DNA of 64,000 nucleotides from Bradyrhizobium diazoefficiens (GTDB lineage Bacteria; Pseudomonadota; Alphaproteobacteria; Rhizobiales; Xanthobacteraceae): contig NZ_CP067041.1 of assembly GCF_016599855.1 (NCBI RefSeq), positions 6,262,001-6,326,000 on the forward strand. Direction: 5' to 3'. The notes under the pieces are model-generated. The model ran no database searches, was not told the origin of the DNA, and saw only the letters and a list, made by a program, of their open reading frames with translations. The position numbers and the translations under genes are program-made. The first letter of the stretch is position 1. Each line of letters begins with the position of its first letter. Of the stretch, positions 17,669 through 29,644 are shown in pieces.

Positions 17669-18131
17669 GCCGCAATTCGTCTATGTGACCTATATCGAGA
17701 CCACGCCGGAAAAGCTGTGGGAGGCGCTGACGTCGAGCGAATTCACCAGGAAATACTGGTTCGGCGCCGAAATCCGCTCCGACTGGAAGGTCGGCTCGCC
17801 CTTCGCGCTCACGCTCGACGGCGAGGTTACCGATTCCGGCGAAGTCCTGGAGGCTGATCCGCCTCGACGCCTGTCCTACAGCTTCAAGCACCAGAAATTC
17901 GAGGAGCTCCGCGGCGAGCCGATCTCGCGCGTCGTCTTCACCATCGAACCGTTTGGCGCGCTCGTGCGTTTGACCGTGTTGCATGACGGCTTCGTCGAAG
18001 GTGGCAAATATCTCGGCGCGATCTCCAATGGCTGGCCGGCGATCCTGTCCGGACTGAAGAGCCTTTTGGAGCGAGGCCAGGTGCTCGCCATCCCGCGCGC
18101 TGCGCTCAACAAGGGGTTCGATGCAAAATGA
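17661..18131 (+). CDS. SRPBCC (AHSA1-like) domain protein 1
   Basis: A 156-residue helix-grip protein of the AHSA1/START-like fold. The pattern YVTYIETTPEKLWEALTSSEFTRKYWFG opens the family's N-terminal strand and helix, and GWPAILSGLKSLLERG is the long C-terminal helix. The fold encloses a hydrophobic ligand pocket. It is transcribed with the ArsR regulator upstream and a second SRPBCC gene downstream (4-bp overlap). This three-gene operon is common in rhizobia; the ligand is unknown. Confidence 0.85.
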   Translation: MSKPQFVYVTYIETTPEKLWEALTSSEFTRKYWFGAEIRSDWKVGSPFALTLDGEVTDSGEVLEADPPRRLSYSFKHQKFEELRGEPISRVVFTIEPFGALVRLTVLHDGFVEGGKYLGAISNGWPAILSGLKSLLERGQVLAIPRAALNKGFDAK

Positions 18132-18640
18132 ATCTCGATCAGTTCAAGCCGCTGACGGTCTACACCATCTACATCGCCTCCACGCCGGAGAAGGTCTGGG
18201 AGGCGCTGACCTCGGCGGAGTTCAGCAAGCAATACTTCTTCGGTAATGCGGTGGAGATTGAGCCGCGGCTTGGCGGTGCCTTCATCGTGCGCACGCCGGA
18301 CGGCGCCGTGCATATCAGCGGCGAGGTGCTCGCATACGATCCGCCACGAAAGCTCGCGGTGACGTTCAACGTCAACTGGCCTGAGCTGATCGAGAAGTTG
18401 GGGCCGACGCTCGTCACCTACGACATCGACCAGGTCGGTGACGCGGTCCGGCTCACCATGAGCGAAGGCCACGACCGCGAGCTCAGCGACGACATCCTGG
18501 CCGGCGGCCGCTCAGGCTGGCCTGCGATCCTCTCGAGCCTCAAGAGCCTGCTCGAGACCGGCAAGCCGCTGGCCGTCAAGCTCGGCCCGCCGCAACGGAT
18601 GCTGGATGCACTGAAGGCGATGGGGATCAAGACGCCGTAG
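18128..18640 (+). CDS. SRPBCC (AHSA1-like) domain protein 2
   Basis: A 170-residue paralogue of the preceding protein. YTIYIASTPEKVWEALTSAEFSKQYFFG and GWPAILSSLKSLLETGKPL align with it position by position, so the pair arose by tandem duplication. The C-terminus is about 14 residues longer. The two may form a heterodimer or take different ligands; this is inference. Confidence 0.85.
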   Translation: MNLDQFKPLTVYTIYIASTPEKVWEALTSAEFSKQYFFGNAVEIEPRLGGAFIVRTPDGAVHISGEVLAYDPPRKLAVTFNVNWPELIEKLGPTLVTYDIDQVGDAVRLTMSEGHDRELSDDILAGGRSGWPAILSSLKSLLETGKPLAVKLGPPQRMLDALKAMGIKTP

Positions 18641-18645
18641 CTATT

Positions 18646-18748
18646 AGTGTCATCCCGGCGAAGGCTGGGACGACACTGCGATTACCCTCTCGCGCGCAAC
18701 TCGCGTCGCGGCACATAGCTCGATGCTGACGCCTCGCCCCGGAATGAC
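18646..18748. repeat. Dispersed palindromic repeat (GTCATCCCGG...CCGGAATGAC type)
   Basis: Imperfect inverted arms, GTCATCCCGGCGAAGG at the left and CGCCCCGGAATGACGG at the right, flank a GC-rich middle. The same family occurs at 52887-52960 and, partly, at 13590-13690. It lies between two convergent genes, the usual place for such elements. Confidence 0.55.
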
Positions 18749-18750
18749 GG

Positions 18751-19206
18751 CTAGCCTGTCAGCGCAGCCTTCACCAAAGCGCTGGCCTTGCCGAAGTCCA
18801 TCTGGCCGGCGTACTTCGCGCGCAGCACCGCGATCACCTTGCCCATATCCTTCATGCCGCTCGCGCCGGTTTCAGTGATGGCGTCCGCGATCGCCTTCTT
18901 CACCTCGTCGTCCGACATCTGCTTCGGCAGATACGCCGAGATCACCGCGATCTCTTCCCGCTCTTGCGCGGCGAGTTCGGCACGGCCACCCTTGTCGTAA
19001 AGCTCGACCGCCTCCTGGCGCTGCTTGATCATCTTCTGCAGCACGGCGAGCAGGTCGGCGTCCGACAGCGGCGGCTTGCCATTGCCGCGCGCGTCGATGT
19101 CGGCGTTCTTGATGGTCGAGTTGACCATGCGCAACGTAGAGAGCTTGCGCTCGTCCTTGGCCTTCATGGCCTCCTTGACCGCATTGTTGATGTCGTCGCG
19201 CAGCAT
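18751..19206 (-). CDS. GatB/YqeY domain protein
   Basis: A 151-residue protein (MLRDDINNAVKEAMKAKDERKLSTLRMVNSTI) made wholly of the YqeY/GatB C-terminal helical domain, with the conserved closing GKASALVKAALTG. The domain binds tRNA in amidotransferases; the free-standing form is widespread and probably acts with tRNA or translation. Diverges from carA across a 230-bp spacer. Confidence 0.88.
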   Translation of the reverse strand: MLRDDINNAVKEAMKAKDERKLSTLRMVNSTIKNADIDARGNGKPPLSDADLLAVLQKMIKQRQEAVELYDKGGRAELAAQEREEIAVISAYLPKQMSDDEVKKAIADAITETGASGMKDMGKVIAVLRAKYAGQMDFGKASALVKAALTG

Positions 19207-19399
19207 CGCCGTGATCCTCTCAATCGCTTGCGCCTGATCTAAGCCCTTCCGGGGAAAGAGGCCATACCGGACCTGTCATTGGAGGTTCATTGTTTCCCGG
19301 CCGGCGGCCAAAATGGCGCAAAATTGCCAAATTCAGCCTAGGTGCCTGAGACCACCTGCCAAATATGCAAAAACGCATGTGAATCTGCGCTATCCCGCT

Positions 19400-19428
19400 T
19401 TGACGAGTGCGCTCGCGCGGACTATGAA
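19400..19428 (+). promoter_or_regulatory. Candidate carA promoter
   Basis: TTGACG (19400-19405), 17 bp, TATGAA (19423-19428). The expected start point (about 19435) is 2 nt before the carA ATG, so carA may be translated from a leaderless or nearly leaderless mRNA. No good ribosome-binding site precedes the ATG. Confidence 0.45.
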
Positions 19429-19436
19429 TCGGGCTC

Positions 19437-20627
19437 ATGACACAACATGACAACGATACCGCCTGGCCGGACCACAAACCGACCGCGCTCCTCGTGCTCG
19501 CCGATGGCACAGTGCTCGAAGGCTTTGGTCTCGGCGCCGAAGGCCAAGCCGTCGGTGAAGTCTGCTTTAACACCGCAATGACCGGTTATGAGGAGATCCT
19601 CACCGATCCCTCCTATGCCGGCCAGCTCATCACCTTCACCTTCCCGCATATCGGCAACGTCGGTACCAACGAGGAAGACATCGAGACGGTGAACATGGCC
19701 GCGACACCAGGCGCGCGCGGCGTTATCCTGCGCACCGCGATCACCGATCCCTCGAACTACCGCGCCACCAAGCATCTCGACGCCTGGCTCAGGGCCCGCG
19801 GCATCATCGGGCTGTCCGGCATCGACACCCGCGCGCTGACCGCGCTGATCCGCTCAAAGGGCATGCCCAATGCCGTGATCGCGCACGCCAAGGACGGCGA
19901 GTTTGACCTGCATGGGCTGAAGGAAGAAGCACGCGAATGGCCGGGCCTCGAGGGCATGGACCTCGTGCCGATGGTCACCTCCGGCCAGCGCTTCAGCTGG
20001 GACGAGACGCCTTGGTCCTGGGACAAGGGTTTTGGCCGCCAGGACAAGCCCCAGTTCAACGTCGTCGTCATCGACTACGGCATCAAGCGCAACATTTTGC
20101 GTCTGCTCGCCGGCGTCGGCTGCAAGGTGACGGTGGTGCCGGCAACGACGTCATCTGAAGACATCCTGGCCATGAAGCCGGACGGCGTATTCCTGTCGAA
20201 CGGCCCGGGCGATCCGGCCGCGACCGGCAAATACGCCGTGCCTGTGATCCAGGACGTGATCAAGTCGGGCACGCCGACCTTCGGAATTTGCCTCGGCCAC
20301 CAGATGCTCGGCCTCGCCGTCGGCGCCAAGACGAAGAAGATGCATCAGGGCCATCACGGCGCCAATCATCCGGTGAAGGACGAAACCACCGGCAAGGTCG
20401 AGATCACCTCGATGAACCACGGCTTTGCCGTGGACGAGACGACGCTGCCGAAAGGCGCGACGCAGACCCATATCTCACTGTTCGATGGCTCCAATTGCGG
20501 CATCCAGCTCGACGGCAAGCCGGTGTTCTCGGTGCAATACCACCCCGAGGCTTCACCCGGCCCGCGCGACTCGCACTATCTGTTCCAGCGCTTCGCCGAT
20601 CTGATGCGGCAGAAGAAGAGCGCGTAA
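19437..20627 (+). CDS. carA: Carbamoyl-phosphate synthase small (glutaminase) subunit
   Basis: 396 residues. CarA hydrolyses glutamine and feeds ammonia to CarB for arginine and pyrimidine synthesis. The N-terminal CPSase domain (PTALLVLADGTVLEGFGLGAEG) is followed by a class I glutamine amidotransferase with the nucleophile Cys in FGICLGHQMLG and the His/Glu pair in YHPEASPGPRDS. Length is as usual. carB lies at 26180, separated by an IS element and several unrelated genes. Confidence 0.97.
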   Translation: MTQHDNDTAWPDHKPTALLVLADGTVLEGFGLGAEGQAVGEVCFNTAMTGYEEILTDPSYAGQLITFTFPHIGNVGTNEEDIETVNMAATPGARGVILRTAITDPSNYRATKHLDAWLRARGIIGLSGIDTRALTALIRSKGMPNAVIAHAKDGEFDLHGLKEEAREWPGLEGMDLVPMVTSGQRFSWDETPWSWDKGFGRQDKPQFNVVVIDYGIKRNILRLLAGVGCKVTVVPATTSSEDILAMKPDGVFLSNGPGDPAATGKYAVPVIQDVIKSGTPTFGICLGHQMLGLAVGAKTKKMHQGHHGANHPVKDETTGKVEITSMNHGFAVDETTLPKGATQTHISLFDGSNCGIQLDGKPVFSVQYHPEASPGPRDSHYLFQRFADLMRQKKSA

Positions 20628-20643
20628 GTAAGCAACCGCTCTC

Positions 20644-20776
20644 GTGCCCCGGGCGCAGTGCGGCACGCCGCTCTTAACGACGTGATGCGCTGCAGAACCG
20701 GGGCCCATCGCTCACAGCACTCTGGGTCTCGGCTCTGCGCGGCAGCGTCATACGCTGCAGCGCGTCCGGACATGAG
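20644..20776 (+). repeat. Dispersed repeat, copy A (about 135 bp)
   Basis: Aligned to the reverse complement of 30425-30587. Shared blocks include CTCGTGCCC, GTGATGCGC, GAACCGGGG, CTGGGTC, CGGCTCT and GCGCGTCCGG in the same order. The two copies are in opposite orientation around the carA-end to greA segment. Confidence 0.7.
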
Positions 20777-20847
20777 ACCTGTCGAGGAACACCTCCATCG
20801 GATAGAATGTTGTGCCGGTGCCTAATTAGTGCAGCCGGAGCCCCGCC

Positions 20848-21372
20848 ATGTCGGTCGTCCGTGACAATGCCGAGCCGCTCGCCATCGTGTTCGAGGATGA
20901 TGGGTTCGTGCCGAACAACATTCTTCCCTTTCTGGTCTATCAGGGCGGGGTGAAACTCGATCCGAAGAGCCCGGAAGAGACGATCGAAAATCTATTCCGG
21001 GCGAATAACTGGGGCGGCACGTGGCGCAATGGCGTCTACGATTATCTGCATTACCACGCCACCGTGCATGAGGTGCTCGGCGTTGCGCGCGGCAGTGCCC
21101 GCGTTCGCTTCGGCGGCGATCACGGCCAAGAGCTGGAGATCAAGGCCGGCGATGTCGCAATCCTGCCTGCCGGCACGGGGCATCAGTGCATCAAGGCAAG
21201 CGATGATTTCTGCGTGATCGGCGCCTATCCGCCGGGATCGAAGATGGAGATCACGCGACCGACGGCGGAGAACCATGCCAAGGCGCTGAAGACGATTCCG
21301 AATGTCCCGCTGCCGCCGGCCGATCCGGTAACAGGCAAGGATGGGGCGTTGATACGGTTGTGGCGGAGTTAG
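20848..21372 (+). CDS. Cupin-domain protein
   Basis: A 174-residue cupin. The barrel strand YHYHATVHEVLGVARGSARVRFGG provides the first cupin motif (HYHATVHEVL), and GDVAILPAGTGHQCI is the second (PAGTGH). His/Glu at these positions usually bind Fe, Mn or Zn. The closing PPADPVTGKDGALIRLW is shared by the bacterial YjlB-like cupins. Function unknown. It stands alone between repeats and the IS4-type element. Confidence 0.8.
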   Translation: MSVVRDNAEPLAIVFEDDGFVPNNILPFLVYQGGVKLDPKSPEETIENLFRANNWGGTWRNGVYDYLHYHATVHEVLGVARGSARVRFGGDHGQELEIKAGDVAILPAGTGHQCIKASDDFCVIGAYPPGSKMEITRPTAENHAKALKTIPNVPLPPADPVTGKDGALIRLWRS

Positions 21373-21398
21373 ACATCGGTCGCCCGATAATCTCCGCC

Positions 21399-21416
21399 GT
21401 CGTCCCGGCGCAGGCC
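21399..21416. repeat. Left arm of palindromic repeat split by IS4 element
   Basis: GTCGTCCCGGCGCAGGCC; its exact reverse complement is at 22754-22771. Before insertion the two arms would have formed one REP-like palindrome. Confidence 0.75.
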
Positions 21417-22752
21417 ATACGCGTAAAAATAGGAATTGCGTGTTGGATTCGCTTGTGATTCCAAGAAGGGATGAGACACGAATCGCTCGTAAATGAAGAC
21501 TGGGCGCGTGTTGTCGCCCGGCTTGGCGGGGCCGAGGCTCTCAACATCGGCGCGCGCGAGACGAAGGCGTTTGTTCGTCCGCGGGAGATCCGCAATGCAG
21601 TCGATCTGCTGCGCCTGATCCTGGCGTATTGTCTTGGCGAGCGAGGCCTGCGGCTGACGGCAGCATGGGCCACCTCGGTGGGACTGGTCGATGTCACCAG
21701 CGTGGCACTGTGGTATCGCTTGCGTCAGTGCGGGGACTGGCTGACGAAGCTGATCGGCGATGCGCTTGCGAGCGGTGCGCCGAAGGCAAGCCGCGGTCGG
21801 CTGATCCGCATTGTTGACGCCACAACAGTGCCCAAGGCTGGAACGCGTGGCCGGAACAAGAACGCAGTATGGCGTGTCCACAGCGCGTTCGATCTGCCGC
21901 AGGAGCGCTTTGGTCACTTCGAACTGACCGATCAGCAAGCAGGCGAGACGCTGGACCGGATACCGGTGATTGCCGGCGAAATCCGGCTTGCCGATCGCGC
22001 CTATCTGCAACCAGAGCGCATGGCCCATCTGCTCGAGGGGGCGCGGACTTCGTAATCCGCGCTGGCTGGAAGAGCGCGCGCTGGCTTGATGGCGACGGCG
22101 ACGAGGTTGATCTGACAGCCGAACTGCGCAAGGCCTCGTCGCGCGGCCTGATCGATCGGCCGATCTGGATCAAGCGAAAGTCCGGCGCGTCGGCACTTGC
22201 CGTGCGTCTGGTTGCCATCAAGAAGCCGGCACAAGCTGCCGCGGAGGCACGACGCAAAGCGCGCAGGGCGGCCCAGAAGGGAGGACACCAGCTCTCAAGC
22301 CAAACCCTTGACGCTGCGGATTGGGTGATCCTGGTGACCTCGCTCAAGCCCGAGGACTTCACCACGACCGACATCCTTGCCCTTTATCGACTGCGATGGC
22401 GGATCGAACTCGGCTTCAAGCGGCTGAAGAGTGTGATCGGCCTAAAGGGACCGCCTGGAATGGACGAGCGGTCTGCCAGACCCCACATCCTTGCCCATCT
22501 GCTGATCATTCTATTACTCGAGCCGCTTGTCGACGAACTCGAGGACTCTCCCCGCTTGGCTCAGGCCGCCTGACTAGACCCGCAGCGTGGCGTTTGCTGC
22601 GTCAGCTCCTCGCCTCGCTGCTCCAAGCCATTATCCCCCAGCCCACAATCGCTCGCCTCCGCAGAGCCAGCCCGTCCTTTGGCGACACCTCCGCGAGCCA
22701 CCCAGGCACAAGCGCCGCTATCAAGCGATGATCAAACTAACTTAACGCCCAT
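21417..22752 (+). mobile_element. IS4-family-like insertion sequence
   Basis: About 1336 bp between the two arms of a palindromic repeat. The candidate terminal inverted repeats are imperfect: left ATACGCGTAAAAATAG, right (reverse complement) ATGGGCGTTAAGTTAG, 11 of 16 identical. GGCC borders both ends and may be a short target duplication. Carries one transposase gene that is out of frame in the middle. Confidence 0.7.
21471..22573 (+). pseudogene. IS4-family transposase, frameshifted
   Basis: Two frames together make a complete DDE transposase of about 367 residues. Part 1 (21471-22055) has the first Asp in IRIVDATTVPKAG and the second in RLADRAYLQP. Part 2 (to 22573) has the IS4 signature Y-x2-R-x3-E-x6-K as YRLRWRIELGFKRLK, with the catalytic Glu. 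The join is at the five-G run 22037-22041, where a -1 shift restores one frame. This is either a one-base deletion or programmed frameshifting; no slippery heptamer with a clear downstream structure is seen, so I favour inactivation. Confidence 0.8.
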
Positions 22753-22753
22753 G

Positions 22754-22771
22754 GGCCTGCGCCGGGACGAC
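22754..22771. repeat. Right arm of palindromic repeat split by IS4 element
   Basis: GGCCTGCGCCGGGACGAC, the exact reverse complement of 21399-21416. Confidence 0.75.
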
Positions 22772-22794
22772 GTCGTGGATAGATATCCGATCAA

Positions 22795-23319
22795 CTACGC
22801 CTCGTTGCCGCCTTCGTGCCGTGTCGCTTCGAATAGGAACCAGGTGCGGCGCTCGGTCTCGTCGATGAAGACTTCGAGGATGCTGGCGCTGGCGACGTCG
22901 GCGGCCTCCTCGCAGACCTCGTGCGCCTTGCGCATCGCCGCTGCGACATGCTTGTTGTCCTGCATCAGCTCGCGCAGCATCTCGCGCGGCGGGACGTAAT
23001 CCTCGTTGTTGTCCTTGATGGTCTGGAGCTTGGCGACCTGGCCGATCGACTTCAGCGTGGTGCCGCCGATCTTGCGGACGCGCTCGGCGAGCTGGTCGGT
23101 GGTGGCGAAGATCTGGTCGGACTGCTCGTCGAGCAGGAGGTGGTAATCCCGGAAATGCCGGCCGCTGATGTGCCAGTGGAAGTTCTTGGTCTTGAGATAC
23201 AGTGCGAACGCGTCGGCCAGAAGCACGTTGAGCGCCTCGGAGACCTTCTTGGTCGCCTGGGGCGACAGATCGGTGGGAGTGTCGAGATCGGGCGAGACCT
23301 TGCTGGGGGCTTTGCTCAC
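22795..23319 (-). CDS. dps: Dps family DNA-binding ferritin-like protein
   Basis: 174 residues from the GTG at 23319, chosen because AGGAAGG lies 6-12 bases before it; a GTG at 23367 would add 16 unlikely residues. The ferroxidase site at the subunit interface is visible as KNFHWHISGRHFRDYHLLLDEQSDQI (His, Asp and Glu ligands). Dps stores iron using hydrogen peroxide and protects DNA. The basic N-terminal tail (SKAPSKVS) may contact DNA. Confidence 0.9.
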   Translation of the reverse strand: MSKAPSKVSPDLDTPTDLSPQATKKVSEALNVLLADAFALYLKTKNFHWHISGRHFRDYHLLLDEQSDQIFATTDQLAERVRKIGGTTLKSIGQVAKLQTIKDNNEDYVPPREMLRELMQDNKHVAAAMRKAHEVCEEAADVASASILEVFIDETERRTWFLFEATRHEGGNEA

Positions 23320-23432
23320 GGGAAACCTTCCTGTTAGGACGCGGACATTGACGGCGCGCCGTCGCACCCCTAACGCAAGGCGGGCAACGCCAGTTCCTTG
23401 ACAGGAACCGCTTGGCCGGGACCTCGGATACC

Positions 23433-24134
23433 ATGGACGATTGGATCGATTATTACGACTCGACGCATACGATCTATGTCAGCAAGCTGCATCGCGATTT
23501 GCACTTCCAGATCATTGCGCGGGACATCATCGGCTACATCGCCTCGCCTGACGCGACTGTGCTGGACTATGCCTGCGGCGAGGCCCTGTCGGCGAGCCAG
23601 GTGGCATCCGCCTGCGGCCAGCTGATCCTGGCCGAGCCCGCACCCGGCGTGCGCGGCCGGCTGATCGCGCGGTTTGCGCCCAATACCAAGATCCGCGTCC
23701 GCTCGCTCGACGACGTCCGCAAGATGCAAGACCAGTCCATCGACCTCGTCGTGATGAACTCGGTCGCACAATACATGACGTCGGAGGAGCTCGATGCCGC
23801 GCTCATCAATGTCAGGCGGATCTTGAAGCCGTCCGGCAAGCTCGTGCTCGGCGATATCCTCCAGCCACATGTCGGCATGTTCAGGGACGTGGCGGCGCTG
23901 CTCGCCTTCGGCCTGCGTCACGGCTTCCTGAAGGACGCGCTGATCGGCCTCGTCAGCACCGCGCTGTCGGATTACCGTCATCTGCGCGCGCGCATCGGGC
24001 TCAAGCGCTACAGCGAGGATGAGATCACGGCCAAGCTGAAGGCGGCGGGCTTCGCCGGCCAACGTGCCAGCACCAATATCGGCCACAACCCCTGGCGCAT
24101 GACGTTCGTCGCGCGGCCGCCTCTGGTGCGTTAA
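23433..24134 (+). CDS. SAM-dependent methyltransferase (class I)
   Basis: A 233-residue protein from the ATG at 23433 (MDDWIDYYDSTHTIYVS). The SAM site is TVLDYACGEALSASQVA (motif I, DYACGEG-like) and the post-I acid is in LAEPAPG. SIDLVVMNSVAQYMTSEELDAAL is motif II and RILKPSGKLVLGDI motif III. The opening YYDSTH and the C-terminal amphipathic part resemble methyltransferases placed in lipid or polysaccharide clusters, but no such cluster is here. Substrate unknown. Confidence 0.78.
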   Translation: MDDWIDYYDSTHTIYVSKLHRDLHFQIIARDIIGYIASPDATVLDYACGEALSASQVASACGQLILAEPAPGVRGRLIARFAPNTKIRVRSLDDVRKMQDQSIDLVVMNSVAQYMTSEELDAALINVRRILKPSGKLVLGDILQPHVGMFRDVAALLAFGLRHGFLKDALIGLVSTALSDYRHLRARIGLKRYSEDEITAKLKAAGFAGQRASTNIGHNPWRMTFVARPPLVR

Positions 24135-24188
24135 GCATAACCACCACCTGAGATGGCTTGTCGTCCCCTGATCGGCAATGATCGCAAT

Positions 24189-24264
24189 GGCCCGGTGGCG
24201 GAAGCGTCTACGCGAGAGCAGTGCATCGCTCTTCATCCTGGTTCAAATCCAGGCCGGGTCTCCA
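24189..24264 (+). tRNA. Atypical tRNA-Cys-like gene (8-nt anticodon loop)
   Basis: 76 nt fold into a near-complete cloverleaf. The acceptor is 7 bp (GGCCCGG/CCGGGTC), then U73 and an encoded CCA. The D stem is GCG/CGC, the anticodon stem AGAGC/GCTCT and the T arm CCTGG-TTCAAAT-CCAGG. U73 and the sequence TGGCGGA...ACGC match alphaproteobacterial tRNA-Cys. The anticodon loop is 8 nt (AGTGCATC), with GCA (Cys) after a U but U instead of a purine at 37. The D loop lacks the GG pair. It is either a diverged isoacceptor, a tRNA-like regulator or a pseudo-tRNA. Confidence 0.55.
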
Positions 24265-24382
24265 GCCTTCGCGGCTAACGCCGCTTCGGCTCGGCAGGCC
24301 CTGTCGTAGCGAAGGCTGCCGCGGCGAAGCCGGGCGTCGCGCAGCAAGCTGCCCCAAAACCAAAATCGCCAGCTCGCAATCG

Positions 24383-24754
24383 TCAGTCCGCTTCGACCAC
24401 CTCGCATCCGGCGATGAGCTGAAGTCTGTCCGCGTCTTTGGCCGCCGATTTGATCACGGCGTCGAGCAGCCCTGGGAAGCGCGCGTCCAGATCCTCGCGG
24501 CGCAACCGCATGAAGCGGTTGGTGCCTGCCACGCGCGTTAGCATCAGGCCGCATTCGCGCAGCTTGGCGAAGTGATAGGCGAGGTTTGACTTGCCGGAGA
24601 GCCCATTGAAGTCGCCACAGCAAAGCTCGCTGCTGACATGTTCCTGCTGGGCGAGCTGATACACGATCGCCAACCGGATCGGATCGCTCAGACAATCCAG
24701 AACCAGTGGCAGCTCGATCTGCTCGCGGGTGGGGTGGAGAGGCATGCGGCTCAT
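24383..24754 (-). CDS. ArsR-family transcriptional regulator
   Basis: A 123-residue winged-helix protein. DPIRLAIVYQLAQQEHVSSELCCGDF precedes a recognition helix with GKSNLAYHFAKLRECGLM, and the wing is VAGTNRFMRL. A CC pair (about residue 45) could sense metal or thiol oxidation. It diverges from the MFS exporter gene with two palindromic operators between, so it very likely represses that exporter and itself. Confidence 0.88.
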   Translation of the reverse strand: MSRMPLHPTREQIELPLVLDCLSDPIRLAIVYQLAQQEHVSSELCCGDFNGLSGKSNLAYHFAKLRECGLMLTRVAGTNRFMRLRREDLDARFPGLLDAVIKSAAKDADRLQLIAGCEVVEAD

Positions 24755-24785
24755 GATCTGGAAATCATAGCGACGTGGCCGGAAT

Positions 24786-24803
24786 GTTCAATAGTTCTTG
24801 AAC
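24786..24803. promoter_or_regulatory. ArsR operator 1
   Basis: Inverted repeat GTTCAA-TAGTTC-TTGAAC (6-bp arms), 32 bp upstream of the regulator's start and close to its likely promoter. Confidence 0.6.
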
Positions 24804-24806
24804 TCA

Positions 24807-24835
24807 TTGACTCTCAGGGCGTCATCTTGGATAGT
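24807..24835 (+). promoter_or_regulatory. MFS exporter promoter
   Basis: TTGACT (24807-24812), 17 bp, GATAGT (24830-24835). The -10 box runs into operator 2, so repressor binding would block polymerase. Confidence 0.5.
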
Positions 24836-24851
24836 TCAATAAACATTGAAC
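24834..24851. promoter_or_regulatory. ArsR operator 2
   Basis: Perfect inverted repeat GTTCAAT-AAAC-ATTGAAC (7-bp arms), 48 bp centre to centre from operator 1 and overlapping the exporter -10 region. Confidence 0.7.
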
Positions 24852-24867
24852 ATAGGGATCGTTTCCA

Positions 24868-26037
24868 ATGGGTGTGTTCTGGCTGGCCTTGGCGGCCTTC
24901 GCGATCGGCACAGAAGGCTTTGTCATTGCTGGGCTTTTGCCGTCGATCGCCAGCGACCTCTCGATTTCGGTCGCGGCCGCCGGCCAACTGGTCACAGCCT
25001 ACGCCCTCACTTACGCCGTGGGCTCCCCGATCCTCGCGGTGACGCTGAACAACATCGACCGCCGCACCGTGCTGGCGCTCGCGCTATCGACCTTCATCGC
25101 CGGAAACCTCGCGGCGATGGTGGCGTCCAGCTACGCCCTGCTGCTGGCCTCACGCATGTTGATGGCACTCGGCTCCGGACTTTGCATGCCGACAGCGCTC
25201 GCGGTGTCCGTGGCGGTCGCCTCGCCGGAACGGCGCGGCCGCGCGGTGGCGCTGGTCACATCGGGCCTTACGGTCGCGACCGTCATCGGCGTGCCCCTCG
25301 GTAATCTCGTCGGCAGCCTGTTCGGCTGGCGCGCGACCTTTGCCATGGTTGCCGTGATCAGTGCGCTGGCGCTTGCCGGTCTGTTGCTCGGCTTGCCTCG
25401 CGGCCTCCCGCGCAACACGGCCTCGCTCAGCGAGCGGCTGGCGGTGGCGCGTCACAGCAATGTCGTGACCGCGCTTCTGATCACGATTTTATGGGCACTC
25501 GGCGGCTTCACCGTGTTCACCTATTTCGCGGTGCCGCTGCGCGGCCTCGGCTTCGATGCCTCTCAGATCAGCCTCGCGCTGCTGGTGTTCGGCGGCGCGG
25601 CCGCGATCGGAAACATCCTCGGCGGCATCCTGGCCGACCGGCTCGGCACACTCGTGACCGCTGCCCTCGGGCTCACCGGCATGGCGAGCGCGCTGATTCT
25701 GCATTCGCTAGTCCTGAAACTGATGCCCGACCAGGCCCATTACGCAGTGCTCGGCGCGATCTTCCTGTGGGGCCTCTCGGGCTGGGCCTTCTATCCGGCC
25801 CAGGTCGCCAGCATCATCCGGATCGAGCCGCAGGCCTCGATGATCGCGCTCTCGCTCAACGCCTCCGCGATGTATCTCGGCTTCGCCATCGGCGGCGCCC
25901 TGGGCGGGGCGGTGCTGGCCACCCTCTCGCCAACCGACCTCGGCTGGATCGGCGGATCGAGCGTTGCGGCCTCGCTTCTGGTACATCTTGGCCGCGGCTG
26001 GCAGGCACGGCCAAAACCGGTCAAAATTGCCGGGTGA
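24868..26037 (+). CDS. MFS exporter (DHA1, AraJ/YdhP-like)
   Basis: A 389-residue transporter with about 12 membrane helices. [24 protein letters not shown] is the typical N-terminal helix of the drug/arabinose-efflux DHA1 branch. [50 protein letters not shown] contains the A/C motifs. It is divergent from, and probably controlled by, the ArsR regulator at 24383, so it likely exports a toxic compound that the regulator senses. The start codon lies 16 bp after operator 2. Confidence 0.85.
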   Translation: MGVFWLALAAFAIGTEGFVIAGLLPSIASDLSISVAAAGQLVTAYALTYAVGSPILAVTLNNIDRRTVLALALSTFIAGNLAAMVASSYALLLASRMLMALGSGLCMPTALAVSVAVASPERRGRAVALVTSGLTVATVIGVPLGNLVGSLFGWRATFAMVAVISALALAGLLLGLPRGLPRNTASLSERLAVARHSNVVTALLITILWALGGFTVFTYFAVPLRGLGFDASQISLALLVFGGAAAIGNILGGILADRLGTLVTAALGLTGMASALILHSLVLKLMPDQAHYAVLGAIFLWGLSGWAFYPAQVASIIRIEPQASMIALSLNASAMYLGFAIGGALGGAVLATLSPTDLGWIGGSSVAASLLVHLGRGWQARPKPVKIAG

Positions 26038-26122
26038 TGGGCATTTTTCGGGGTTTCGCCGCCCGGAAAACTGGTCTAAGACCCACCCGCGCGCGAGGGC
26101 GACCACCGCGCTCTCGGCCAAA

Positions 26123-26150
26123 GGGACGCGCAGCAGCGCGCCCTTTTTTT
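26123..26150 (+). terminator. Rho-independent terminator
   Basis: GGG-A-CGCGC/GCGCG-CCC stem (one bulged A) with a 4-nt loop, followed by seven T. Lies between the MFS exporter and carB. Confidence 0.75.
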
Positions 26151-26179
26151 GTGCCCAAATCCGACTTCGGCGAGAGTTG

Positions 26180-29644
<3,465 letters not shown>

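Noticed and set aside
23412..23432. Methyltransferase start at the TTG at 23412
   Set aside because: The ATG at 23433 opens with the conserved MDDWIDYYD and is preferred; the upstream seven codons add nothing recognisable.
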